Below are positions 36,372 through 49,500 of a DNA stretch of 64,000 nucleotides, in pieces. Each line of letters starts with the position of its first letter. Positions within the stretch are counted from its first letter, which is position 1. The notes under the pieces are model-generated. The model was not told where the DNA came from. It searched no databases and saw nothing but the letters and a program-made list of their open reading frames with translations. The translations under genes and the position numbers were made by a program. Source of the DNA: Limnomonas spitsbergensis (taxonomy: Eukaryota; Chlorophyta; Chlorophyceae; Chlamydomonadales); NCBI GenBank assembly GCA_037349105.1, contig JAYJMM010000036.1, positions 3,570,001 to 3,634,000 of the forward strand, read 5' to 3'.

Positions 36372-36412
36372 TGCTGATCCGATCCGTGTGCGCATCCACA
36401 CTCGGATCAGCA
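36372..36412. repeat. Near-perfect hairpin at the H3 truncation point
   Basis: Arms TGCTGATCCGA (36372-36382) and TCGGATCAGCA (36402-36412) pair perfectly; an inner GTGTG/CACAC extends the stem. H3 homology begins 9 bases after the right arm, where the N-terminal tail coding sequence should be. Confidence 0.85.
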
Positions 36413-36420
36413 TACCTGCA

Positions 36421-36675
36421 CGAAAGTACCAGAAATCCACCGAGCTGCTCATCCGCAAGCTGCCCTTCCAGCGCCTCGTCCGTGAGATTGCCCAGGACTT
36501 CAAGACTGACCTGCGATTCCAGTCCTCAGCCGTTCTGGCTCTCCAGGAGGCTGCTGAAGCATATCTGGTCGGCCTGTTCGAGGACACCAACCTGGCTGCC
36601 ATCCATGCCAAGCGTGTCACCATCAGGCCGAAGGACATTCAGCTTGCCAGGCGCATTCGAGGCGAAAGGGCTTAA
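36421..36675 (+). pseudogene. H3: Histone H3, 5'-truncated (tail missing)
   Basis: The histone fold of H3 is intact from [20 protein letters not shown] to the C-terminal RRIRGERA and stop, about 84 residues. The first 50 or so residues (the modifiable tail and the start of the alpha-N helix) are absent. The frame upstream opens only at a GTG and has no ATG, and the matching part contains no Met at all, so no obvious start codon exists. A short upstream tail exon was looked for in the 120 bases to H4 and not found. Differences from common H3 include NLAAIHAK and VTIRPKD, where Cys and Met are usual. The 3' stem-loop is kept. It is best read as a pseudogene or a rearranged or misassembled copy. 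Confidence 0.85.
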
Positions 36676-36696
36676 ACGTAGTGGACGTTTAAAACA

Positions 36697-36712
36697 GGTG
36701 TTTTTCGGCACC
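36697..36712 (+). terminator. Histone H3 3' stem-loop
   Basis: GGTGTT, loop TTTC, GGCACC, then ACCAAC, 21 bases after the H3 stop. The stem has four Watson-Crick and two G-T pairs. It has the same form as the H4 hairpin. Confidence 0.88.
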
Positions 36713-39690
36713 ACCAACTTCTAGCCCAAGTGTCTTCCGCATGGTACCCATGCTGCATGTGCCCAAATGTACAACATGAGATGACAAACCTACCAGTGTC
36801 AGCAGTACATATGTGTGTCATGTGCGTGCCAAAGCCCCTTTGAGAACCACCACTAGACCCCTTACTGACACCGCTGAAGAGTGTCGAGTAATTCAAATAC
36901 TTGGCCATCATACAACGCGAATGTGGCAACATGAGGAAGGCCATGTGAGGGAGCGAGGAGGCTATAGCTACAGCTTGTTCACCGCGTGTTTGCCTGAGGC
37001 ATCATCTCCCTACACACGTCTGACTAGCGGCAAACTACGCAGCGCCAGTGGAAAACTACAAGAAGCGGTATGGGCCACTGGTCACCTCCGACGTGGTACT
37101 GCCTAAGGAGCAGGATGCAGTCCAGCCTACTTCAGCACTTGCGCCAAGCTGCGGGGCTACCCTACCCCGCCTGCATTCAGTCATTCCGGGAGCTGCAACA
37201 ACAACATGGTGTGTGCTCACGTGCGCACAAACTTATGACTGCGGCTCGGTGTGGTTAGCATGACTGACACCGAAGGACAACACAGCAGTCAACAACTTCA
37301 AGACACGTTGCTGCCAGCATTGTTGGGCCAGGGAGATGGGGGCCTCGTGGAGGATGTGCTACATGTCTACTTCCAAAGCCCTAGCGTCAAGGACAAGATC
37401 AGGGAAAGGGGGTGGACGGAGGGCACCACAGTCTTTCACCAAGCATACCTGCGTACCGGGGCAGGCATGGGTGGGAGGCCCTGGCTTTTTTGGAAGATGT
37501 GGTAAGCACTGACAAGGGCTATTTTCTTCAGGGCAGAAGGATCTGAATATTTTTCTTTTCGTGGGGGAGGAGTCCTGTCCTTTTTGGTCTTCATTTGCTT
37601 TCTCTTCTCTCTTAACCGCACGGTAAATGTTCTTTGCCTTCGCGTGAGGCAATTAAGTAGAGCTTTTTTTTAACCGCAGGCAAGACCAGGCGGTACTTTT
37701 GACTTTTTGAAGGCTGAATCCGGGACTTGGGATCCGGGACTGCGTTTGCTTGTTTGGAGTTGGTATTTTCCTTCTCCTTTGTCTTCCATTTTCCCACAAC
37801 CAGACAGTTGGGCGCCCTTGCGGCCAAGCATTTTTAGCAGAGCCCAGAGATGAAATGTCATCGTCCATGCCCTAGTACTGGGCATATGCCCCCTGCATCC
37901 TTCTGGTGCCCCTGGAGTCTGCAAAATGGGGAATATGATGTTTATCAGAAGACAATGTAGTCGCAACTAGCGGCAGTCAAGAGTAAAGCTTGCACAAAAA
38001 AGTGAGTTGCTAGCCGGTATGCACGCATGTGTGATTGCATGCCTCCCCAACCAAGGGTACCAGGCTACTTCTAGACTTATGGATGAGATGCCTGGTTTCA
38101 TTTGTGGCATCCTAATTAACTTGCTTACCAAAGCATCCAGCCATTCAGGTGCCCTAACTGTTGGCCGCGACATCGCCTAAATCTGTATTCCAGGAAGGCA
38201 GGGACATATCCACTTAGGCGATGAGGATGTGGTTGGCTGGCTGCTAGGCAGTGGGCCGATGGCGCATAAGGCTGCAGCCCGGCCTTATAAGGCAGCTCCT
38301 TTCAGCATGCCATCCCAAAATCTTAAATACTTAGAAATACTTGTTTAAATGGACACGTCGCGTGTAAAGTGCTTGACACCTTCTGGGAGTTTTGATAGAA
38401 GAGAAAGGGGGGGGTAAGTGTAGTCGTGGGTACCCACATCTATGCTCTGATACAGCCCACAGACACTTCACTTATGAATGGGGCTTGTCTGACCTGTGTA
38501 TGTTAACTCAATGGAAGGTGCACCAATTTTCTAAAACCTAGTTAATTTTTTATCAACTGCCCATATGAGAAGTGGGCAACTGGATCATAAAAACGATGCT
38601 GCGCTGGACTGTTCAATTCCCCCTAATTCAATGGGCTTACTAGTAACCCCTGTCTTCTTTTAAGACAGTATCACCTAAATTAATTTGCCTACGCAGCCAT
38701 TAATTTGCCGGGCCTTTGTAGAAGGGCCCACAGGTGTAATGTCATTGCCCTAAATTAATTTGCAGGAACAAGTTCCAAGTTTCTTCATAGTGAATCTTCA
38801 ACAATCTGAATTTTCCGCCTTCTCAGATATCGTGATCCACGAGTCAAAATCCGGCACCTCATAAAGAAGATAGCCTGAAAGAAATTGAACCATCCAGAAA
38901 ATGGGATGAACCTTCACCTGCCAAGCAAAGATAATCTACACTCTTCAAATTATGCGGAGTAAAAGAGTCTCCGAACTCGATCAAACAAATCTGACCTCCT
39001 GCATTGCTTATTTCAGAGCGCACCATACTGTTTTCGGTAGGCTGCTCGAGTGCTCGGCTGCCATCGCTCACTCGACCAGGTCCAATGGGGACCAGACCTG
39101 TACCCCTACAACCTGTGACCCCAGCAGCACCGGACCCCCCTTGCTGCAGATCGTGACATGGCTGAATTTTAGCTAAAATACCCGCAAAATACGGGATGAC
39201 CTTCATTTGCTACAGAGCACACGACCCTACCTATTGTGATGCATACAAGTATTTACACAATGGAATGTTAATTAACAAACGCATCAAACGGACACAGAGG
39301 CTCAAATTGAGAAGCCCAGGCAGCATCTTCCTTCTTTTATAAATCAACCTCATCAGCAGCAAACAGCTGGTTGGGCACAGGCAAGCAACAACCCGTAGTT
39401 CAGAATGAATAAAGCATTGCTTGCGCTACGGGTTTGTGCCCCTGGTTTGCACCTGCCGCTTTTTGAAGCCCTGACAAGCTAGGCAGCTCGACACCTACCC
39501 ACACCCGTTTTTCTAGTCATGGCGCTACTCAACACCAAGTCACCAACCTATGATTTTTTCTTCTCAGCACGTAGGTTTTTTTCCGTCCACCTCAGCAAGG
39601 CATCAGTCACAACCATAAAATATACTATCACCCAGTCAGTGGTTATGAATGTTATTACTCTGTGGTGAGTGGCGGTTTATGTTAGTAAGT
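36713..39690. other. Region without recognised genes
   Basis: Two plus-strand stretches look exon-like but match no family I know: about 37046-37130 (ENYKKRYGPLVTSDVVLPKE, after a CAG) and 37290-37500 (QLQDTLLPALL, then VEDVLHVYFQSPSVKDKIRE). They could be exons of a small plus-strand gene. The rest (37.7-39.7 kb) is AT-richer with only short frames. Confidence 0.3.
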
Positions 39691-39773
39691 GTCAGCAGTT
39701 GAGGCAGCCCTCTCATGCTTGATGCCCGCTTCCTGTGGCAGCCCCCTCTTCTTAATTGACATAGCTGCAATTG

Positions 39774-40290
39774 CTATCCATAGTCCAATCCACCAATTGG
39801 CGCCCAAGCTGCTTCTGCCTCTGAAGTTGCAATTTCTGCTACTCTTAAATTGTTCATTCTGCTGCTGTTGCCGCCTCGACGCCTGATCTTGCATCTCCTG
39901 CTTCTTCTGCCGATGCTCCTGTTGCTGCCAACACTAACACTGACTGGCCCAGCTAGTCCTGGTGCTTCATGTAGCTTCACGGAAAGAGCTGTCAGCTGGG
40001 GGAGTACCCCAGCCAGCACTGAATGGGAGTCCCCAGCCAGCACTAAATGGCGGAGTACCCCAGCAAGCACTGAATGGGAGACATAGCTGGCAATCATCGC
40101 AGCCTGCATCGCAGACGAGAAATCGCTTTCTAGTGACATCCGGATGACAATTCCCGCCCTTGCTACGTCTACATCAGACACCTGCAGCCCATCCGTCGGC
40201 CCCTGCTGCTGACGAGCGCCATCCAGAACCTGCAGCAGCATCCCCAAATCGGTCCAGGGCTCACCAGTACTGTGTACTGTCTCGATAGTC
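39774..40290 (-). other. Possible exon of unknown gene (minus strand)
   Basis: A minus-strand frame reads SIRLTIETVHSTGEPWTDLG, then DGLQVSDVDVARAGIVIRMS and ESDFSSAMQAAMIA. Its composition is protein-like and unlike the flanking repeats. It could be a downstream exon of the WD40 membrane protein gene, if that gene splices before its stop at 40551, or part of another gene. A short repeat (GCACTGAATGGGAGTCCCCAGCCA type, 40000-40085) follows. No family assigned. Confidence 0.3.
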
Positions 40291-40393
40291 AGCCGAATGC
40301 TACTGCCGCTGTTGCTTGTCTGCTGCCGCTGCAGCAGAAATTACTGCTGATCCAGCAGGTTCTGCTGCTCAAGCAGCTACTGCTGCTCCAGTT

Positions 40394-40560
40394 GCTACTA
40401 TCACTGCAGCAGAAGCTACTGCTACTCCAGCAGGTACTGTCACTGCAGCAGAAGCTACTGCTACTCCAGCAGCTACTGTCACTGCAGCAGAAGCTACTGC
40501 TACTCCAGCAGCTACTGTCACTGCAGCAGAAGCTACTGCTGATCCAGCAGCTACTGCCGG
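40394..40560. repeat. 39-bp minisatellite
   Basis: About four and a half units of GCTACTGTCACTGCAGCAGA followed by AGCTACTGCTACTCCAGCA. The plus strand reads a 13-residue Ala/Thr repeat, but there is no gene context for it. Confidence 0.9.
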
Positions 40561-43500
40561 GCCTGTGTATTGGGCTGCAGTCTGCTGTCAAGTTCATCCT
40601 CCTGTGCCTCTGCTGGCAGCGGTAGGTGCAGCTGAGGTACCCAGTGCATGGTAAAGCTGCGGGTGCTGGGCACCTGGGAAACTGCCTGCGGGTACAGGCA
40701 CGTCTGATCTTGCACATCGTTCAGTGCCAGAGACTTGCCCGGGACAGCGGTGTCCCCATGGGGTGCCCCTGCCTCCGCCTCCTCCTCCGCCTCGACCCCC
40801 TCGGCATCCAGCGCCGGCCCTGCTCTGGACGGGCCAGCTAGCATCTGCTGAACCTGCTGCTGACGCACCCCAGTGCGCCAGCTCCCCGCCATCGCATCCT
40901 CCCTGCTGCCAAGCAGCATGCGCACCCCGGCGAGGCCATTGATAGCAAAGTCGTCGCCCGTGTCCCCAGAATCTGTGCTGGCGTCACTGTCCTCCTCCTC
41001 GTGGCGGTCAGCAAGCAACGATTGGGATGCGAGTACGGTGCCCTCTTGCGGCGAAGGCTCTGCCTCGGTTTTCGATTCGGATGATGCATGGGCATCTGCA
41101 TCTGCCCCAGCAGCAGCAGGAGCCTCGTCGTCACCAGCGCCGGCAGCAGCAGCGCCACCAGGGACACCATCAGCTGAAAGAAAGGCAGCGGCAGCTGCAG
41201 ACATTTCGTCAACCATGCCTGCATCGCCACACTCCTCACCGGCCTCGGAAATTGACGCCACGGGGGAGAGGACGCGTCCGTGCTGGGCAGAGGACCCACA
41301 CAGTCTGGAGGCAGCTGCCGCGGCCGCAACATCCCGAACAGCAGCAGCAGCAGATGAGGCAGTGACAGCCGGCGAAGCAGCAGAGGCAACCTGGTCAAAA
41401 AAAGATGCGCCTTCTCCTGCAGTCTCCGGCCCTGAAGAGGGCTCGTCCTTATCGTCATTGCAGAAAAGCTGGATGGACAAGTGGCCACGCCAGTAAGGGA
41501 TATCCCTGGGACCCTCTCCGCTGCTTTGTCCCGGGTCTATTTCGCTGCTACTGCATGCGGTGTGCATGACAGGCTCACGATCTTCTGCCGTCTCGAATGG
41601 CGGTCGCTTACTGGCGAGCTCCGCGGGAGGTTTGGGGGGCGGCGAAGCGGCGACGAGGCTTTTGAGCGCGCGTTGGCGGCGTCTGCGCTGGATCAGCGGC
41701 CGGACCAGCAGGAACAAGCCCAGGACCAGCAGCGCACCGCCACCGACAACGGAGCTTATGATCACGCCTGCTACTTCGCCCGGATTCAAAACAACATCGG
41801 GAGCCGAGGGGGAGCCGCTGACTGCTGGGGCCAGTGGGGGGACGGACACAGGGCCAAGGGTGACGCTGATGATTCGGGCGATGTCGTACTCCTGCAAATG
41901 ATTGAGAACTTAGTGACACATGGGAAGTAAGGTAGAGGAGGGTGGCTCAGCGTCAGGCCGTTCTGTGCCCAGTAAAAATCTCTAAGGGTTTACAGCATTG
42001 CCGGAATTCGGACTGCAGAAAACCTGTAAGGTCTGAGATTCAAAGACGATGGGGCTCAATAATTTTAGTGCATGGTGGAGCTTCTAGTGAGGTTAGAGAG
42101 TAAGCTCATTGAGTCGCTGTAAAACTGTTCTGGCTTACGGTGAACGTTTTCAGTTGTACCGGTAAGCAGACGAGAGGGGGGGAGTCCCCATCAGGAGTCA
42201 GCCACAGAGCATGGAGGTTTATGTGCTGGAGAAACGCAGGCGCAGCATGCACGTTTCGCTGTGAATGTTCCTCACCGATCTGAATTGTGCGTCCAAGACT
42301 GAGTTGGGTGCGTTCACAAGGGTCTCAATGCCGGGTGCCGCCGCGTCCACCTCCTGCAGCGAGCGGTACCAAGCAATGATTGTCATGTTGACAACACCTG
42401 ACGCGGAAGATGCTGTTGCCACCGCCAGCAGCCGCCTCGCCGCCGTGGCAGAGGACTGCAAAACAACTACCACCTATTGAGTGGAGTGAGGGGTGCAGGG
42501 TTAAGAGCTTAAGGTTTGGGCTCCTGTAGAACCCTGAGCCGAGGTAACAGACTGTGAAACATCCATCGCTTGAGGGAAAAGGGATCAAAAGGCGCCAATG
42601 GTTGGCTGGTGCGATTTCAATGAGAATGGGCTGCCAAAAAGTGGAATCTGAAATTTTGAATTCAAATAAATTGTACCCTAAGTAAGTCACAAATGCGTTT
42701 TCCACAGGTCCTGGATCTGCCAGGTCACAAGACATAGCTGGCAGTCTCGATATGAACATTCCAGCCACAACACAGGCAGGCTACAAAGCAAGTCCAATAT
42801 TTGAACCAGTCTGCAGATCAGATGTTTCTAGAGGAGCCCAGGGAGTACGATGGATTGGAAATTGATAATTGGAGGACACCCTAGAACTCAGATGACGCAG
42901 GTTTTGTGATTTGCTGAGCTGGAGCTGAGGCAGGGGGGCTTTCCATGGGGAAAAACGAATTCCCTTTGGGGCACATGAAAGTCAACAAATAAGTTTGCTA
43001 AACTATTTCCGTCAGCCCAAATTTAATTCTTGGGGCTGCGCCTCTAGTCAAGGAGACCTTCCGCACCTGCATGCTGGAGGTGGGGATGCCTAGTGCTGCT
43101 GCCATCTTGTCCGATGTTGCTCTGGCCAGGGCTACAGTGGGTGCCTGCAATGATGTGCCAGGACAGGAGCATCGCAGATTAGGAGGAGAAATGCAACTGA
43201 TGTCCACACAGGTAAGTAATATATAGGGATCGGCATATAATGCTATACCGGTATGCGGAAAAATATAATATTATATAAGCTTGTATAAGCTTTTATAGTA
43301 TTAGATATCTTATGTGGGGTTGGCTAAAATCAGTTTTGAAGATGTCATATAGTACTATATAAGGTAAAAACTTATATAAGGTCGCCGATCCCTAGTAATA
43401 TAAGATGTGTAAACATGCAAAGGATTTGGACTGCTGCCGCACCAGCCAGGGCATACAGTCTCCTCATACCCGAGCGGGGAGTCATCGTCTATGTGCGGGG

Positions 43501-46500
43501 CACTTCAGTTACCCTTCAGCTATTCACAGTCCATAACTAGGGGAGGGGGGGTGCAGCAAACCTGTCTGCATGGGCCTTAAGCTGGAAGCCGGAAAAGGTT
43601 GGAATTCACATGCCCTGTGGTGGCTGCCCTTGAAAGTCTTGTATGGCAGAGCAGATTGCAAAGCTTCCTTGCTTCCCGAGTTTTTTGAGGGTAATTTTCA
43701 TGGTGTGCCCTCTCACCTGCAGCGCTACAGCAGTATTCCTCTGAAGTAAAATGTAAAAGGCCGTCCCAGATACTGGATCGAAGCCACGCGGAGGGGCAGG
43801 CGGTGGGAGCGGTGGACTTTGAGTCAGCAAAGAGAGTTCGGGTGGAGAGGAGGCTGGTAGGGTGAGTGCGTTCGGGGTAAAAGGGAAGGGAAGGGAGGGC
43901 AGTGGGGGAGAGGAAGAAGGGAGAGGAGGGGTTGGCGTGCCTGGGGGAGAAGGGAAGGGAGGGGAGGGGAGCGGTGGAGTGGGAGAGGGAGAGGGGTGCG
44001 GAGGGATGGGCGCATCTGGGGGAGAAGGAGAAGGAGGGGAGGGGAGCGGGGGAGAGGGAGAGGGAGGAGAAGGAGAGGGAGGCGGGGGTGAAGGTGGAGG
44101 ATGGAGAGGCAGCGGAGAGGGAGACTGAGGCGAGGGAAATGGAGGAAATGGGGAAGGGGGCATTGGTGGGGACGGCGATGGGGCAGGCAGGGGCGTACCG
44201 GGTGGAGATGGGCTGTTAGGGGGAAGGGGCTTTGCCGGAGGTAGTGGGTAGGGAGACAGCGAAGTGGGGGGGAGAGGTGCCGGAGGCAGGGGGGAGATCA
44301 GAGCGGGGGTATTCGGCGGCGCCGGAGAGGGCTGCTGAGGGGGCGGAGGGAAAGATGTGTCCAGGGGTGAGGGAGGGGGAGGGGGAGGAGGCGCCTGGGG
44401 CGCGCGGTTGCTGTACTGCGGATTTATACCGTACAGCTGTACAGTGTCATCGTCGGCTCCGGAGCCAAGGAGGGTACCGTCGCTGGAGAAGGAGACTTGG
44501 TTGATGAAGTTGGTCGTGTGAGAGGTAAGAGTCTATGGGGGGAGAGGGGGGGGAAATGGGGAAGGTTAGGGGCGAGGTAAGAGGCGAGGGGAGGTAAGAG
44601 GCGAGGGGAGAGGGGAAAGGTGAGAGGTGAGGTAAGAGGCGAGGAGAGGGGTAAGAGGTGAGGCGAGGGGAGAGGCGAGGCCAGGGGAGAGGCGAGGGGT
44701 GAAGTGAGGGGTGAGATTGGATTTGCTGATAAAGCATATGATGTCGAAATGCCTGATTGGGCTGGCAACGACGGGGGGTGAGATACAGGGCAAACAGCTT
44801 AGCCCTTCTACCTCAACACCACAAATACATTCGCTGTACAGTGTGCCATGCTGCCACACCCGCAAGCCCGTGTTGACCTTGTCCTACCAAATGAAGTATT
44901 CCCAAGCCCTGCAATCATTTTCTTTATGGTCTGCTACCAAACAACTTCAGCTTGGCCCTTGGGTTTAGCTCCTATCACCTGCACATTGATCCCGGAGTAG
45001 ACGTCCCACACACGCACAGTCCCATCGTTGGCGCATGAAGCTAGCAGGTTGCCCTCCGCATTGAACGCAACGCTGAGCACTGCAGCCGTGTGCCCTGTCA
45101 GCACCACCAGCGAGATTTGTGCCGCAACTAGCCACAGTCGGATTGTCCGATCGTAGGAGCCGGTGGCGAGCAGACTGCCGTCAGGGCTCCAGGCAACCGC
45201 GAGGATGCCCTCGGTGTGCCCAAGCAGCGTCGCGATGGAGCTCCAGCCGTCGGTCTCGTAGATCACGACTGTGCTGTCCTGCGAGCCGGTCGCGAGCAGC
45301 GTGCCGTCGGCCGAAAACTCCGCGGCACGGATGAGCGCCTCGCCGCCGCCCAGCATTGCGATCTGCTGCTGGCCGAAGACATCCCATAATTTCACGTAGC
45401 TGTTCCATCCTAGCGCAAGTCGAGATCCGTCCGGAGATAGCGACACCGCATAACACTGCACGCCAACCTCGATCGGGATGATCGTGAGCTCGACACCGCT
45501 GTACACGTCCCAGATGCGCACCGAGCTGTACATGTCGGCGGAGGCCAGCAGCGCGCCGTCCGCCGAAAACGAGAGGCTGACCACCGTCCAAAGGTGGCCG
45601 GACATGGACAGTTCCAGCCGGCGGCTCCATTGGTCCAGGATCTGGATGCTCTTGTCGGTCAGGCCAACGGCGAGCAGCGGCGCAGAGGGCGAGAATGCCA
45701 GGCTGCGCACACCCTGCTTCTGCAGCGTCGCTAGCTGCTGCCCGCCCGGCAGCGCCCACAGCCGCACCGAGCTGTCACTGCAGCCGGCCGCCACTGACGC
45801 CGCATCGGGGCAAACCGATACGCTGCTGAACCCCGATGAGCCCGACCACCATAGCATGACCGGCGATGTCGGCTGCCGTGCCTTCCAGTCCCACAGCCGG
45901 ATGGTCTGGTCGCTGGATGAGGAGGCCAGCAGCGAGCTCCCCGCTGCGGGCGCAAAGGAGACGCCAGTGACGCTGTTCCCGTGGCCTGGCATTGAGCTCA
46001 GCAACGAGCGGTACCGGATGTCCCACAGGTTGACACTCCTGCGCGGCAAGGGTATTTCTGAAAGAATTAATGATGCCTACTGGTACCGTATCACCTTACC
46101 GGTACCTTATATTTGTCTCGTTTCGTTTTTCTAGCGTTTTTAAGGACCGACGAATCGGCGTTTTATTTCTTGTTGGGCAATTTTAGGTTGAAATGAATTT
46201 AAATTGCCAGTGCCCAGTGTGTTTACAAAAATTGCTGCTAGCGTGCAACTGGATGGTTCGACAACCCTGCAGTTAGTTCAACCTGCCAGTGTCATAGGGG
46301 ATCCAATGTGCACCCCCGCAACAGCAGTCTCAAGCTGCACAGCCCTAGACATGAATAGACAGCTAATAAATAAGGCCTTTTCGCAATGCCAGTGGCCGCA
46401 ATGCCAGTGGCCGCAATGCCAGTGGTCGCTGGCAAAAAGCACACCGAGCAGATCTGAGCGTTCGCTATCATAGAGGAAGGCAGCTGATGGGTGGGCGACA

Positions 46501-49500
46501 TGTTAAAAGGAAAGAAAGACAACGCAGAAGCGTGTCTCCAGGAAAAGGCATTGGAAAATCGAAAAGCAGGTATTACCGCCGCCGAAAGGAAAATCAATAG
46601 GCGTGTAAAACCGCCGCCGAAGCCACCATGCGCTTGTGTTCATCATGTCTAGACCTCTAGGACCTGCCGCGATGAAGCATTGAGTGACATTAAAGCCAAA
46701 TAAATTTAAAAAAACGAAATAATACGAATATTGCGGCAAAATTAAATTTAAAATTTCTTCAGTTCTTTAAGTGGCGCGAAAAGGCCCTTGGAACATTGAC
46801 CCATGTCCAAAACAAAGGAAGACTCACTTATCAATGTAGGATCCCGACGAGGATGCCAAGGTGTTGCTGTCTGGCGCCCAAGCTACCCCGCTCACAGCCG
46901 CCTGTCCCGTGAGAATCGCAACCAGGCGGAATGTCGGCAGCGACCACACGCGGATGCTCCCGTCGCTCGAGCCCGCCGCGATGTAATTCCCGTTAGGCGA
47001 GAAAGCCGTTGAGGTCACAGCATCGGTGAAGCCCGTTAGCGAGCTCTGAATATTACCGTTGGAGAGGTCCCACACCACAGCCAGGTTTCCGCCCCCGCCC
47101 TGTTGCTGCAGTGCCCTGCTACGACGGCGGGGTGCCTCTGCCTCTGCAACCGCCTCTGCCCCTTGTCTGTGCTCTTTTGCCGTGTCGGGTCCCCACTCCC
47201 CACTCCCATAGCTGCTCTTGCCCATAGAACTGGAGGCTGCCTTGACTCTTCCTTCATTGCGGTGGAAAGAGGATGGGTCCAAGGGCTTTGCAGCAGGCTG
47301 TTGCTGCTGCTGTTGCTTGCCGGTCTCCTCCTTCACACCTCTCCCCGCAGGAAATTTATTTTCCTCGGCAGCTCCAAAGGCTGCAGCCTCATCCAGAAGT
47401 GCCCTCCTTTTCCGTCTGCTGCTGCGCCGCCTCTGGATGATGAATGCTTCCGCTGTCCCCACAGATAGGTATCTGGAGGCAGGCACAAGGAAGAGGTGTC
47501 GGGTTCAGGGTATTCAGGCTCCAGGGTGTAGGATGTAGGGTTTAGAGTTAAAGGTGTAGGGTTGGAGCGGTGGGAGGAGCACTGAAGCAGTGTCCTGCAG
47601 GATGGGGCGGGAGGAAGTAAGTCCTCACTTGGTATCCTGCGAACCTGTTTAGGGAATAAAGTGGAAAATGTGTCAGCACCTTAAGGCAGCAGGGCGGGAC
47701 AGATCCTGGGCAACTTCCGCCGATCCCCTCAGGACTCCTCCCGGGCTCATTCGGGGGGAATCATCAAGCTTCCAAGTGCCCTAACTAAGATCATACAAGG
47801 ACCTCCTCAGGATTCCGGGCACCATCACCTGCAGCTGCTCCTCAGGATCCCAAGCATCGTCACCTGCGGCTCCTCATCTAGGTACGCTTTTGGCCCAAAC
47901 CTAGAACCGTACCCCCTTTCCCCCCCTCCCCCCCTCCCGGCCGACTCTGGACGCATACCTGCCATCGGGTGAGAAGCTGAGGCCGCTATACTTTAGGTAG
48001 CCCGGGGTCAACGTGAACGACGTCGCCATGCTGGCCGTGGCCGCCTGCCAGATGATGACCATGCCGTTGTCGTCGGCAGAGGCCAGCAGCGAGCCATTCC
48101 TGGGAAGCACGGGAGCAGCCAGGCGTGTCGCGTTCAGCTGAGGGCCGAGCCAAGATTTCAAGGTAAGCTGTAAGCGTCGAAGCCGTGGCGTGCTTTTCAT
48201 GGCATCAGTGGAATCCGCATTTTCTTGTGCCCATCATGGCTTCAATGCATAATGGCCAGTTTGCCTTTGATAAGCTTAGGGTGCTGCAGCTATGATTTGA
48301 CTAAACCACGGCTGAAGGCCGAGTGCGATAGGCCCTACCGCTCGGGGCCCCGGCCTGAAGCTGGTCAAGCTTTGGTCCCCATTGGAACAGTGGAGGTTGC
48401 CCAGTGGCCCGCCTAGTAAGGTTTGGTGTACGTTAAATAAAGACTGGTTGTATTGCTAAGACCGATGCCGATAATCTTGAAGGGGAGAAACCTGAGCTGC
48501 AGGGGATAGCCAGCCCGAGGCCATCTCTAGTATCGGTTCACTGAAGTAACAATGATATGGTACGGAAGTATGGTAGACACTTTGGATAGGGGTAGGTAAT
48601 TTAAGTAAACAAATCGGTGAAGGCACTCTGAAGGAGAATAGCTGTTCCGATCAAGTCATCTGTTCTGATCAAGTCATCTGTTCTGATCAAGTCATCTGTT
48701 CTGATCAAGTCATCTGTTCTGATCAAGTCATCTGTTCTGATCAAGTCATCTGTTCTGATCAAGTCATCTGTTCTGGTCAGCCCCCTCTACCTTGCTGTCG
48801 CAGTGTCGTCCCCTAAAAATCTTGCCTGTTGAACGTGACGCTGTTCACAGACGCCGTGTGACCCCGCAGCACGGAGACCTGGACCTTGCTGGAGGTGTCC
48901 CACAGCCTCACAGTGTTGTCCGCAGAGCCCGAGGCCAGCAGCGTCAGGTCAGAGGGGCTGTGCGCCACGCTGGTGACGGCGGCGGTGTGCCCGTGCTGGA
49001 AAAGTGCAGCGCCGACAGAGAAGGCAATGGGGTCCCCCTCGGCCAGTGCCCGGTGACGTTGGGCAGACCTGCCCTGCCCTGCGACCTGCTCCATCTCCCA
49101 GCCGACGGTGCTGGCCATGGCTGAAGGCGGCAGCTCGACCGTCCTGAAAGAATCCGAGGATACATCGTGCCCGGTGGCTGCAGCTGGCACCTTCCAAGGG
49201 ACAAGGGAGCCCTGGGGGCCATCTTGGGGTGATCCTGTGGAGGCCATGAGAGGGCACATGCTCAGCCTGCGAAGACATATATATATATATGCGTACATCT
49301 ACATGGGGTGAGGATGCCCTGATGGAATGGGCTTCGGAAGATCCAAGACATAGAAGCACTGTCTGATGTTTGGCACATCTTCCCAATTTTTGATGTCGGG
49401 CACATGTCAAGGTCCCTGGCACACTCTTGATGTTTGTTGATTTGCTTGGACTTAACAAAGAATGAGGCTGACTGCCCAACCCTAGAAAATCTTGTTTGAG

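Noticed and set aside
40316..40654. Ala/Thr repeat protein on the plus strand
   Set aside because: 39-bp minisatellite with no flanking coding signals on that strand; it overlaps the end of the minus-strand membrane protein gene.
40873..41496. Plus-strand Ser/Ala-rich protein of about 207 residues
   Set aside because: Antisense shadow of the cytoplasmic tail exon of the minus-strand membrane protein, which has consistent splice phases.
43862..44219. Plus-strand Gly/Glu-rich proteins
   Set aside because: Antisense of the Pro-rich stalk exon on the minus strand.
48640..48777. CRISPR array
   Set aside because: 18-base units are directly adjacent with no spacers, in a eukaryotic intron.
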